Shown: positions 1-6,156 of the stretch, piece by piece
How the letters are laid out: every line of letters starts with the position of its first letter
Position numbering within the stretch: position 1 is the first letter of the stretch
Origin: Rhodoplanes sp963724735
GTDB taxonomy: Bacteria; Pseudomonadota; Alphaproteobacteria; Rhizobiales; Xanthobacteraceae
Direction: 5' to 3'
NCBI GenBank assembly: GCA_963724735.1
Contig: CAVRVX010000013.1
Span: forward strand, 186,001-250,000
DNA: 64,000 nt
Notes under the pieces: generated by a model
What the model saw: only the letters and a program-made list of their open reading frames with translations
Databases searched by the model: none
What the model was told of the DNA's origin: nothing
Translations under genes and position numbers: made by a program

Positions 1-981
1 GCTGTCGAGGGCAGCGTTCGCAAGGCCGGCAACCGAATCCGCGTCACGGCGCAGCTGATCGACGGAACCCACGGCGCGCACCTCTGGGCAGAGCGCTATG
101 ATCGCGATCTTACCGACATTTTCGAGGTCCAGGACGAAGTTACCCGGCGCATCGTTGACGCCCTCAAGGTCCAGCTTACCCCTGGTGAGGAAGCGCACCT
201 TGTCGCGACCCCGACACGCAGCTTTGAGGCCCACGACCTCTTCTTGCGCGCGCGGGAGCTTCTGCGTGGGACGAAATTGAATCGCGAGATATTCGATCAG
301 GCCGTCGCGCTTCTGACGCGAGCGATCGCGCTTGATCCGGATTACGCAGAGCCTTACGCGGGCCTTGCCATGGCGCATAACCTCGATTTTCAAAATCATT
401 GGACCGGCGCTCCTGATGCGATCGACGTCGCCGCTCATTTCGCAACGCTGGCGATTGAGAAGGGCCCCTCGGTTCCCTATGCCCACTTCATCGCCGCAGT
501 CGTGGCAATCTGGAAAAGGAACCTCGAACGGGCGAAGCAAGAGACAGAGAGGGCGCTGGCGCTCAGCCCAAATTTCGCTCCCGTCTACGGCACGCGTGGC
601 CTTGTCGAGATCTATTCCGGCGACCCGCTGGCAGCCATCCCGTTTATCGAGCGGGCCATGCGTCTCGATCCCGCTTTTGCCCACCAATACATGCACTTTC
701 TCGGCTCGGCCTATCTGGTCGCCGGCCAGTATGAAACGGCCGCGGCTTCTTTCCGCGAACGCATTCGGCTCATGCCGGAGACCGACCTGTCGCGGGCCTT
801 GCTGGCTTCCGCGCTTGGCCACCTCGGCGACATCGACGAGGCCCAACGCATCTGGGCCGAGTTGAAGCAGGTGAATCCGCGCTACAGTTTCGCCGAGCAC
901 CTATCGCGGCTGCCGTTCACTAATCCCGCTGACGCCGACAGGATCAAAGACGGGCTGGCCAAGGCCGGGCTGCCGACTTGA
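1..981 (+). CDS. TPR-repeat protein, C-terminal part (5' end outside window)
   Basis: The reading frame is open from base 1 and ends at the TGA at 979-981, so the start lies upstream. The first residues (VEGSVRKAG, then LIDGTHGAHLWAERYDR and DIFEVQDEV) are the conserved segment that follows the TolB-like part of many rhizobial adenylate/guanylate cyclase-type or winged-helix/TPR proteins. The remaining roughly 240 residues are helical tetratricopeptide-like repeats, such as AIALDPDYAEPYAGLA and AMRLDPAFAHQYMHFLG. The TPRs probably mediate protein contacts. The output domain (cyclase or DNA-binding) cannot be told because the N-terminus is missing. The family is sure; the exact function is not. 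Confidence 0.75.
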   Translation, partial: AVEGSVRKAGNRIRVTAQLIDGTHGAHLWAERYDRDLTDIFEVQDEVTRRIVDALKVQLTPGEEAHLVATPTRSFEAHDLFLRARELLRGTKLNREIFDQAVALLTRAIALDPDYAEPYAGLAMAHNLDFQNHWTGAPDAIDVAAHFATLAIEKGPSVPYAHFIAAVVAIWKRNLERAKQETERALALSPNFAPVYGTRGLVEIYSGDPLAAIPFIERAMRLDPAFAHQYMHFLGSAYLVAGQYETAAASFRERIRLMPETDLSRALLASALGHLGDIDEAQRIWAELKQVNPRYSFAEHLSRLPFTNPADADRIKDGLAKAGLPT

Positions 982-1067
982 TCCGGCGCGCTGTGGGCGC
1001 CAGGGATACCAACCATGTCCCAACGCAACCAGCGCAAGCGCGTCGCGGCTTTGCGGGCTCGCCAAAC

Positions 1068-1100
1068 TCATCCTCCCCCGCGTTGCGCGGGGGAGGATGA
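1068..1100. repeat. Perfect 15-bp inverted repeat (dispersed palindrome)
   Basis: Two perfect 15-bp arms (TCATCCTCCCCCGCG and its complement) flank a TTG loop. The CTCCCCCGC core recurs at 3170-3193 and 62449-62476, so this is a dispersed palindrome family, not a gene-specific terminator. It lies between the TPR gene and the 3' end of leuA and could still act as a bidirectional stop. No T-run follows it. Confidence 0.8.
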
Positions 1101-1163
1101 GGGCAGTCCCGTCTTGCGTGGGAGGATGGCGGATGCTTACGGCGCGAGTTCGCTCGGGTTTGA

Positions 1164-2726
1164 CTACGGCCCGACCATCGCTTCGGGCTTGGTGCGCGCC
1201 CGCTTGACGATCAGCTTATTCAGCGCGCCGAGATAGGCTTTGGCCGAGGCGACCAGCGTGTCGGGATCGGCGCCTTTCGCGGTCACCGCCTTCTCGTTCT
1301 CCGACAGTCGCACCGACACCTCCGCTTGCGCGTCGGTGCCCTCGGTGACGGCGTGCACCTGGAACAGTTCGAGCGTCGCCTCGTGCGGCACCAGCTTCTT
1401 GATCGCGTTGAAGGTGGCGTCCACCGGCCCGTTGCCGGTCGCCTGCGTGGTCTCGTGGCGCCCGTCGATGTCGAGCGTCAGCGTTGCCGATTGCGGCCCC
1501 ATCGTGCCGGCGATCACGGTGAGCGAGAGCACCTTGATGCGGTCGTGCGCGGTCGCGATCTCCTCGTCGACGAGCGCCTCGATGTCCTCGTCATAGACGT
1601 GCTTCTTGCGGTCGGCGAGCGCCTTGAAGCGCACGAAGGCGTCTTCGAGCTGGTTGTCGGCGAGGTGGTAGCCGAGCTCCTCCAGCTTGTGCACGAAGGC
1701 GTGGCGGCCGGAATGCTTGCCCATCACCAACGCGGTCTGCTTCACCCCGACGCTTTCCGGCGTCATGATCTCGTAGGTCTGGCAGTGCTTGAGCATGCCG
1801 TCCTGGTGGATGCCGGACTCGTGCGCGAACGCGTTGCGGCCGACGATCGCCTTGTTGTACTGCACCGGAAACGAGGTGACCGCGGAGACGAGCTTCGACG
1901 CGCGCGTCAGCATGGTTGCGTCGACGCCGGTCCAGAACGGCAGCACGTCGTTGCGCACCTTCATCGCCATCACGACTTCTTCCAGGGCGGTGTTGCCGGC
2001 GCGCTCGCCAATCCCATTCACCGTGCATTCGATCTGGCGGGCGCCCGCGCGCAGGCCAGCGAGCGAGTTGGCGACCGACAGGCCGAGATCGTCATGGCAG
2101 TGCACGGAGAAGCGCGCCTTGTCGGAGTTCGGCACCCGCTCGCGCACCATCTGGAACAAGCGGAAATACTCGTCCGGCACAGTGTAGCCGACCGTGTCGG
2201 GAATGTTGATGGTGGTCGCGCCGGCGGCGATCGCCGCCTCGACACAGCGGCAGAGGAAATCATGTTCGGTGCGGGTGCCGTCCTCGCACGACCACTCGAC
2301 GTCGTCGGTGTAGTTGCGCGCGCGCGTGACCGACGAGATCACCATCTCGTAGACCTGCGCCGGCTCCATCTGCAGCTTCCACTTCATGTGGACCGGCGAG
2401 GTGGAGATGAAGGTGTGGATGCGTCCGCGCTTGGCGGGGCGGATCGCTTCGCCGGCGCGGTCGATGTCCTTCTGCCCGGCGCGGGCGAGCCCGCAGATAA
2501 CCGCGCGTTTGGTGCGTTTGGCGATCTCGTTGACGGCGAGGAAATCGCCCTCCGAGGCGATCGGGAAGCCCGCCTCGATGACGTCGACGCCCATCGCGTC
2601 GAGCACCTCGGCGACCTGGAGCTTCTCCTCATGCGTCATGGTGGCGCCGGGCGACTGCTCGCCGTCGCGCAAGGTGGTGTCGAAGATGACGACGCGGTCC
2701 TTCTCGGACATCGCTGGCGTGGTCAT
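1164..2726 (-). CDS. leuA: 2-isopropylmalate synthase
   Basis: Catalyses the first committed step of leucine synthesis: acetyl-CoA plus 2-oxoisovalerate gives 2-isopropylmalate. The 520-residue product has the HMGL-like TIM barrel at about residues 10-280 with the metal/catalytic signature DTTLRDGEQSPG near the N-terminus, the metal-binding HCHDDLG motif, NGIGERAGN, and HESGIHQDG. The C-terminal third matches the LeuA regulatory domain that mediates leucine feedback inhibition in the family. I start at the ATG at 2726 because AAGGA sits about 7 nt upstream; the frame is open to 2783 but without a better start. A 32-codon leader peptide with four consecutive Leu codons lies upstream (2832-2930), pointing to attenuation control. 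Confidence 0.96.
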   Translation of the reverse strand: MTTPAMSEKDRVVIFDTTLRDGEQSPGATMTHEEKLQVAEVLDAMGVDVIEAGFPIASEGDFLAVNEIAKRTKRAVICGLARAGQKDIDRAGEAIRPAKRGRIHTFISTSPVHMKWKLQMEPAQVYEMVISSVTRARNYTDDVEWSCEDGTRTEHDFLCRCVEAAIAAGATTINIPDTVGYTVPDEYFRLFQMVRERVPNSDKARFSVHCHDDLGLSVANSLAGLRAGARQIECTVNGIGERAGNTALEEVVMAMKVRNDVLPFWTGVDATMLTRASKLVSAVTSFPVQYNKAIVGRNAFAHESGIHQDGMLKHCQTYEIMTPESVGVKQTALVMGKHSGRHAFVHKLEELGYHLADNQLEDAFVRFKALADRKKHVYDEDIEALVDEEIATAHDRIKVLSLTVIAGTMGPQSATLTLDIDGRHETTQATGNGPVDATFNAIKKLVPHEATLELFQVHAVTEGTDAQAEVSVRLSENEKAVTAKGADPDTLVASAKAYLGALNKLIVKRARTKPEAMVGP

Positions 2727-2792
2727 GGGAAAGTCCTTCTCTGAATTCTGCGCGCCCTTTTGGCGGGGGCTCCTGGGTTCCATCGCTTCGAT

Positions 2793-2850
2793 CCCCTGAG
2801 CGCCCTGGCGCGCAAAACGCCCGGCCGGCCCTCAGGGGCTGGTAAGCAGA
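2793..2850 (-). promoter_or_regulatory. Candidate leuA attenuator hairpins
   Basis: On the minus strand CCCCTGAG at the end of the leader ORF (2831-2838 on the plus strand) is complementary to CTCAGGGG at 2793-2800. An alternative GC-rich stem (GCCC to GGGC) ends directly before a GTTTTG run (plus-strand AAAA at 2814-2817). These two foldings exclude each other, as expected for antiterminator and terminator forms. The assignment is by eye, without energy calculation. Confidence 0.5.
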
Positions 2851-2930
2851 AGGAGTCCAGAAATGAGGGCGGCCGCGGGCCGGGCCGGGAAAGCCCGCCG
2901 CAGGATCGCGCTAGGATCGCGCGTCAACAT
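2832..2930 (-). CDS. leuA leader peptide (Leu-rich, attenuation)
   Basis: A 32-codon ORF begins at the ATG at 2930, has GAGGG about 8 nt upstream, and ends at TGA 2832-2834, 105 bp before the leuA start. Its end reads ISGLLLLTSP: four Leu codons in a row (CTC CTT CTG CTT) close to the stop, seven Leu codons in total. A peptide rich in the pathway's product and placed just before a hairpin is the hallmark of ribosome-mediated transcription attenuation. Low charged leucyl-tRNA would stall the ribosome on the Leu run and favour leuA expression. The ORF and codons are seen directly; the regulatory role is inferred. Confidence 0.75.
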   Translation of the reverse strand: MLTRDPSAILRRAFPARPAAALISGLLLLTSP

Positions 2931-3159
2931 GCCTAAACCCTCGTCATCATCGCGCGCGCCCGCTCGCTCCCGCGGGCGGAGGCCGGCGCAGCCGCTGGCT
3001 TTGTACCGGTTCGGTCAGGCGAGGGCAAGGGCGGCAGTCCCCGTAAGCATGCGTGCGCTATTGGTCCGCGCTCCCCTTTCCCCGCGTCATTGCCGGGCCG
3101 CGCTGAAAGCGCGTGCCCCGGCAATCCACTCTGCCGAGCCTGTGGCCCCACGCGGTCGC

Positions 3160-3420
3160 CCCTCCCCATCCCTCCCCCGCAAGCGGGGGAGGGAGCGGAG
3201 CGCAGCGACGCGGGAGGGGGCGCGCCTGAATTGCCGGATCGAGTCCGGGCCTACGCCGGTTCAGCCAACCTACACCTCTCCCCAATGGGGAGAGGTCGGA
3301 TTCCGAGCGCAGCGAGGAATCCGGGTGAGGGGTCCCTACAACCCCCCTCACCCGGCTCGCATCTCGTTGCACGCGATGCTCGCCGACCTCTCCCCAACGG
3401 GGCGAGGTGAAAAGAACAAG
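3160..3420. repeat. Cluster of palindromic repeats in a gene-poor spacer
   Basis: The 2931-3445 spacer holds no convincing gene. It contains several strong palindromes: CCCTCCCCCGC-AA-GCGGGGGAGGG at 3170-3193; ACCTCTCCCC-AAT-GGGGAGAGGT at 3274-3296; GGATTCC...GGAATCC at 3298-3322; and an imperfect CCTCTCCCC-AAC-GGGGCGAGG near 3388-3410. ORFs drawn across it simply translate these repeats. This is the dispersed intergenic repeat type common in Bradyrhizobium relatives. Confidence 0.75.
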
Positions 3421-3445
3421 TGATGCGGAGCAACCGGAACCCGGA

Positions 3446-3489
3446 TCAGTTCCTGCTCTTGTCCACGAGCGCGCGCTGCTTGATCCCAT
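3446..3489 (-). pseudogene. Duplicated copy of the last codons of ilvC
   Basis: About 44 bp repeat the 3' end of ilvC (3568-3611) with only a few mismatches. On the minus strand it reads GIKQRALVDKSRN followed by TGA, matching the ilvC end WIKQRALVDKSRN. The copy lies 122 bp downstream of the true stop. It is a non-coding vestige, probably from unequal recombination or from insertion and loss of an element. Confidence 0.8.
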
Positions 3490-3567
3490 AGGGCTCGCGT
3501 TCGCGAGCCCGTCGCGCATCGACGAAGGCGCGCGCAAGCGCGCCCGTCATCGCAAAACGCCCGTGGT

Positions 3568-4587
3568 TCAATTCCTGCTCTTGTCCACCAGCGCCCGCTG
3601 CTTGATCCACGGCATCATGGCGCGGAGCTTGGCGCCGATCTCCTCGATCGGGTGGGCCGCCATCTTGGCCCGCATCGCCTTGAACGAGGTCTGGTTGACC
3701 TTGTTCTCCAGCATCCAGTCGCGCACGAAGCGGCCGGCCTGGATGTCGTCGAGGATGCGCTTCATCTCTGCCTTCGTCTCCGGCGTCACCACGCGCGGGC
3801 CCGACTTGTACTCGCCGTATTCGGCGGTGTTGGAGATCGAGTAGTTCATGGTGGCGATGCCGCCCTCATAGATGAGGTCGACGATCAGCTTCACCTCGTG
3901 CACGCACTCGAAATAGGCCATCTCGGGCGCGTAGCCGGCCTCGACCAGCGTCTCGAAGCCCGCCTTCATCAGTTCGACCAGGCCGCCGCACAGCACCGAC
4001 TGCTCGCCGAACAGGTCGGTCTCGCATTCCTCGCGGAAGGTCGTCTCGATGATGCCGGCGCGCCCGCCGCCGATCGCCGAGCCGTAAGAGAGGCAGAGAT
4101 CGTGCGCATTGCCGGAGGCGTCGCGGTGGATCGCCATCAGCACCGGCACGCCGGCGCCGCGCTGATATTCCGCCCGCACCGTGTGGCCGGGCCCCTTGGG
4201 GGCAATCATCATCACGTCGAGGTCGGCGCGCGGCTCGATCAGGTTGAAATGGATGTTGAGGCCGTGCGCGAACATCAGCGCCGCGCCCTGTTTCATGTTG
4301 GCGGCGAGGTGCTCGCGATAGATGTCGCCCTGCAATTCGTCGGGCGTGAGCATCATCATGACGTCCGCCCATTTGGCGGCCTCGGGCGCCTCCATGACCG
4401 CAAGCTTTTCGGCCTCCGCCTTCTTGGCGCTGCCGGAGCCCTTGCGCAGCGCGACCGCGACCTCCTTGACCCCGGAATCGCGCAGGTTCAGCGCATGCGC
4501 GTGCCCCTGGCTGCCATAGCCGACGATGACCACCTTCTTGCCCTTGATCAGGTTCACGTCGGCGTCGCGGTCGTAGTAAACGCGCAT
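3568..4587 (-). CDS. ilvC: Ketol-acid reductoisomerase (class I)
   Basis: NADPH- and Mg-dependent conversion of acetolactate or acetohydroxybutyrate to the dihydroxy acids of valine and isoleucine synthesis. The 339-residue length is the usual size of short class I enzymes. The N-terminal Rossmann fold shows GYGSQGHAHALNLRDSG; the C-terminal knotted domain carries acidic metal ligands in FGEQSVLCGG and FECVHEVKLIVD. The ATG at 4587 has AAGGAG about 9 nt upstream. It lies downstream of ilvB, ilvN and the toxin-antitoxin pair on the same strand. No leader peptide of its own was seen, so it may depend on a local promoter or on read-through. Confidence 0.97.
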   Translation of the reverse strand: MRVYYDRDADVNLIKGKKVVIVGYGSQGHAHALNLRDSGVKEVAVALRKGSGSAKKAEAEKLAVMEAPEAAKWADVMMMLTPDELQGDIYREHLAANMKQGAALMFAHGLNIHFNLIEPRADLDVMMIAPKGPGHTVRAEYQRGAGVPVLMAIHRDASGNAHDLCLSYGSAIGGGRAGIIETTFREECETDLFGEQSVLCGGLVELMKAGFETLVEAGYAPEMAYFECVHEVKLIVDLIYEGGIATMNYSISNTAEYGEYKSGPRVVTPETKAEMKRILDDIQAGRFVRDWMLENKVNQTSFKAMRAKMAAHPIEEIGAKLRAMMPWIKQRALVDKSRN

Positions 4588-4633
4588 CGGTGTTTTCTCC
4601 TTGTCGAGCGCGGTGCGTGTAGCGTGGAAACGC

Positions 4634-4993
4634 TCAGTTGGAAACCGGAATTCCGAGCAGGGCGGCGAGCACGGCCTTCACCTTACCTAGCGCATCGCTG
4701 GGCAAACGGCCGGCGTAACTGATCGGGCGCGCAATGGGATCGATGACCTTGATCTGGTCGACCAGCACGACCCCGCTCAGTCTTCCGCCCGGAGGCAAAC
4801 GAACCTCGAACGGCCAATCGCGCGACTTGCGGGTGATCGGACATACGAGGAGAAGCGATGAACGCACATTGTATTGTTTCGACGTGAGTACGACGGCCGG
4901 TCGCCGACCGCCCTGCTCATGCCCGACCGGCCGTCCGAAATCGATCCAAAGTATGTCCCCGGCGTCAAGCGCCGCCGCTTCCTCGCTTGGCAC
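4634..4993 (-). CDS. MazF/PemK-family toxin (endoribonuclease)
   Basis: A 119-residue protein of the MazF/PemK fold, typically a sequence-specific mRNA interferase neutralised by its antitoxin. Visible family features are GDILWIDFGRPVGHEQGGRRPAVVLT at the start (basic Arg-Arg-Pro loop) and a LLVCPITRK strand. I choose the GTG at 4993 because a GGAGG lies 6-9 nt upstream and the MazE-like gene upstream overlaps it by 29 bp, a classical coupled layout; the ATG at 5050 would lie deep in the antitoxin gene. It sits between ilvN and ilvC, an unusual place for a toxin pair. Confidence 0.85.
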   Translation of the reverse strand: MPSEEAAALDAGDILWIDFGRPVGHEQGGRRPAVVLTSKQYNVRSSLLLVCPITRKSRDWPFEVRLPPGGRLSGVVLVDQIKVIDPIARPISYAGRLPSDALGKVKAVLAALLGIPVSN

Positions 4994-5315
4994 GCCTCTC
5001 CTCCCACTCGCGCTTCGTGGATTCCCATTCCTCGTCGGTGGGAGCGACATCGCTCCAGTCGTCGTCGGGCCATGGCGGTTCGACGGCGGACCAGTCCTCC
5101 AAGGGAGGCGGCTGTTGCCCCGGCTTGATTTGGGCCAACAGGTCCTCGAGGCGATAGTGCGGAATTTTTGGTCCGGGCGCGGTCTCGATCGTCAGCCGGG
5201 TTCCTTCCTTCGCGATCTCTACGTCCTTTCCAGGCGCAAGGTTTAGTTCGTCCGCCAAGTGTTTCGGCAGTCTTACCCCAAGGCTATTGCCCCACCTGGA
5301 AAGCTTAACCCTCAT
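4965..5315 (-). CDS. MazE-like AbrB-fold antitoxin
   Basis: 116 residues. The N-terminal 50 match the SpoVT/AbrB swapped-hairpin DNA-binding domain of MazE antitoxins (KLSRWGNSLGVRLPKHLADELNL). The C-terminal half is acidic and Trp-rich (EDWSAVEPPWPDDDWSD), the part that in this family wraps and blocks the toxin. The ATG at 5315 has AAGGAG about 8 nt upstream; a much longer frame-open extension into ilvN is antisense noise. It is directly upstream of and overlaps the toxin. A 9-bp palindrome at 5330-5348 is a probable autoregulatory operator. Confidence 0.88.
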   Translation of the reverse strand: MRVKLSRWGNSLGVRLPKHLADELNLAPGKDVEIAKEGTRLTIETAPGPKIPHYRLEDLLAQIKPGQQPPPLEDWSAVEPPWPDDDWSDVAPTDEEWESTKREWEERRAKRGSGGA

Positions 5316-5329
5316 CGCAATGCTCCTTC

Positions 5330-5348
5330 GGATATACAATGTATATCC
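5330..5348. promoter_or_regulatory. Palindromic operator upstream of the mazEF-like pair
   Basis: GGATATACA-A-TGTATATCC is a perfect 9-bp inverted repeat in otherwise GC-rich DNA, 15 bp upstream of the antitoxin start. It contains TATAC/TATAT sequence that could form the -10 element. AbrB-type antitoxins commonly bind such palindromes to repress their own operon. Confidence 0.7.
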
Positions 5349-5395
5349 GACGCAGTGGCAGGTCAAATCAGACGCCCGTTCAAGCAGCGCCCGCC

Positions 5396-5947
5396 TCACA
5401 TCCCCTCCGGACCGCGGGCGATGGCGGCGACGCCGGTGCGCGAGACCTCGACGAGGCCGAGCGGGATCATCAGGCTGATGAACTTGTCGATCTTGTCGGT
5501 CGCGCCGGTGATCTCGAACACGAAGCTGTCGAGGCTCGCGTCGATCACGCGGGCGCGGAACGCATCGGCAAGGCGCAGCGCCTCGATGCGATCGTCGCCC
5601 TTGCCGCGCACCTTGACCATGGCCAGCTCGCGCTGGATCGAACTGCCCACCTCCGTCATGTCCACCACGCGATGGATCGGCACGAGCCGGTCGAGCTGGT
5701 TCTTGATCTGCTCGATCACCATCGGCGTGCCGGTGGTGACGATGGTGATGCGCGAGAGGTGCTTCTCGTGCTCGGTCTCCGACACGGTGAGGCTTTCGAT
5801 ATTGTAGCCGCGCCCGGAGAACAGGCCGATCACGCGCGCGAGCACGCCCGGCTCGTTGTCGACGAGGACGCACAACGTGCGGGTTTCGATCTTCTCGACG
5901 ACATGCGCGGCGGGATAATGGGTGGCGGCGGCGGTGTTCATTTTCAT
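5396..5947 (-). CDS. ilvN: Acetolactate synthase small (regulatory) subunit
   Basis: The regulatory partner of IlvB; it binds valine and stimulates the catalytic subunit. Of 183 residues, the N-terminal ACT domain shows TLCVLVDNEPGVLARVIGLF and GRGYNIESLTV, followed by the C-terminal ALS_ss domain (RVIDASLDSFVFEITG). Two ATGs two codons apart (5947 and 5941) are possible; GGGGA lies before both and the choice does not change the domains. It is 209 bp downstream of ilvB, from which it is separated by a cruciform repeat. Confidence 0.95.
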   Translation of the reverse strand: MKMNTAAATHYPAAHVVEKIETRTLCVLVDNEPGVLARVIGLFSGRGYNIESLTVSETEHEKHLSRITIVTTGTPMVIEQIKNQLDRLVPIHRVVDMTEVGSSIQRELAMVKVRGKGDDRIEALRLADAFRARVIDASLDSFVFEITGATDKIDKFISLMIPLGLVEVSRTGVAAIARGPEGM

Positions 5948-5998
5948 TCCCCATCGGCTCCGGCGAGCCGAAACTGCCCTCTACTGCTCTTGCCCGTC

Positions 5999-6092
5999 AT
6001 CATCCGCGCCAGCGGATGATCCAGTAACCGAGGCGTGGCTTCCTGAATCCGGAGCGCTAGAGCTTACTGGATGCTCCGCTTCCGCGGAGCAT
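5999..6092. repeat. Compound cruciform repeat between ilvB and ilvN
   Basis: Three nested perfect stems: ATCATCCGC-GCCA-GCGGATGAT (5999-6020), ATGCTCCGC-TTCC-GCGGAGCAT (6071-6092), and the closing arms CCAGTAA (6021-6027) with TTACTGG (6064-6070). Two hairpins joined by a third stem would make a three-way folded structure. This resembles the abundant small REP-like elements of Bradyrhizobium and Rhodopseudomonas intergenic regions. It lies inside the likely ilvBN transcript. Confidence 0.8.
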
Positions 6093-6156
6093 GACGAAGT
6101 GAGTAGATCGCTCCGCCGTAACCTCATGACAGACCGCCTCCAGGAATAGCCTTCCA

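Noticed and set aside
1068..1100. Possible CRISPR-like repeats (copies of CTCCCCCGC palindrome)
   Set aside because: Copies are single and far apart without regular spacing; no CRISPR array or cas gene was seen in the window.
1015..1236. Small ORF between the TPR gene and leuA
   Set aside because: It translates the palindrome and the leuA 3' end; no ribosome site or homology.
1326..2744. 472-codon ORF opposite leuA
   Set aside because: Shadow frame with Val/Asp/Gly-rich composition and no domain.
2863..3423. Plus-strand ORF through the palindrome cluster
   Set aside because: Its sequence is explained by dispersed repeats, which give similar ORFs in several frames.
5396..5954. Extension of the MazE-like frame upstream into ilvN
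   Set aside because: The added residues are antisense or out-of-frame sequence of ilvN; a good ribosome site and the operator place the start at 5315.
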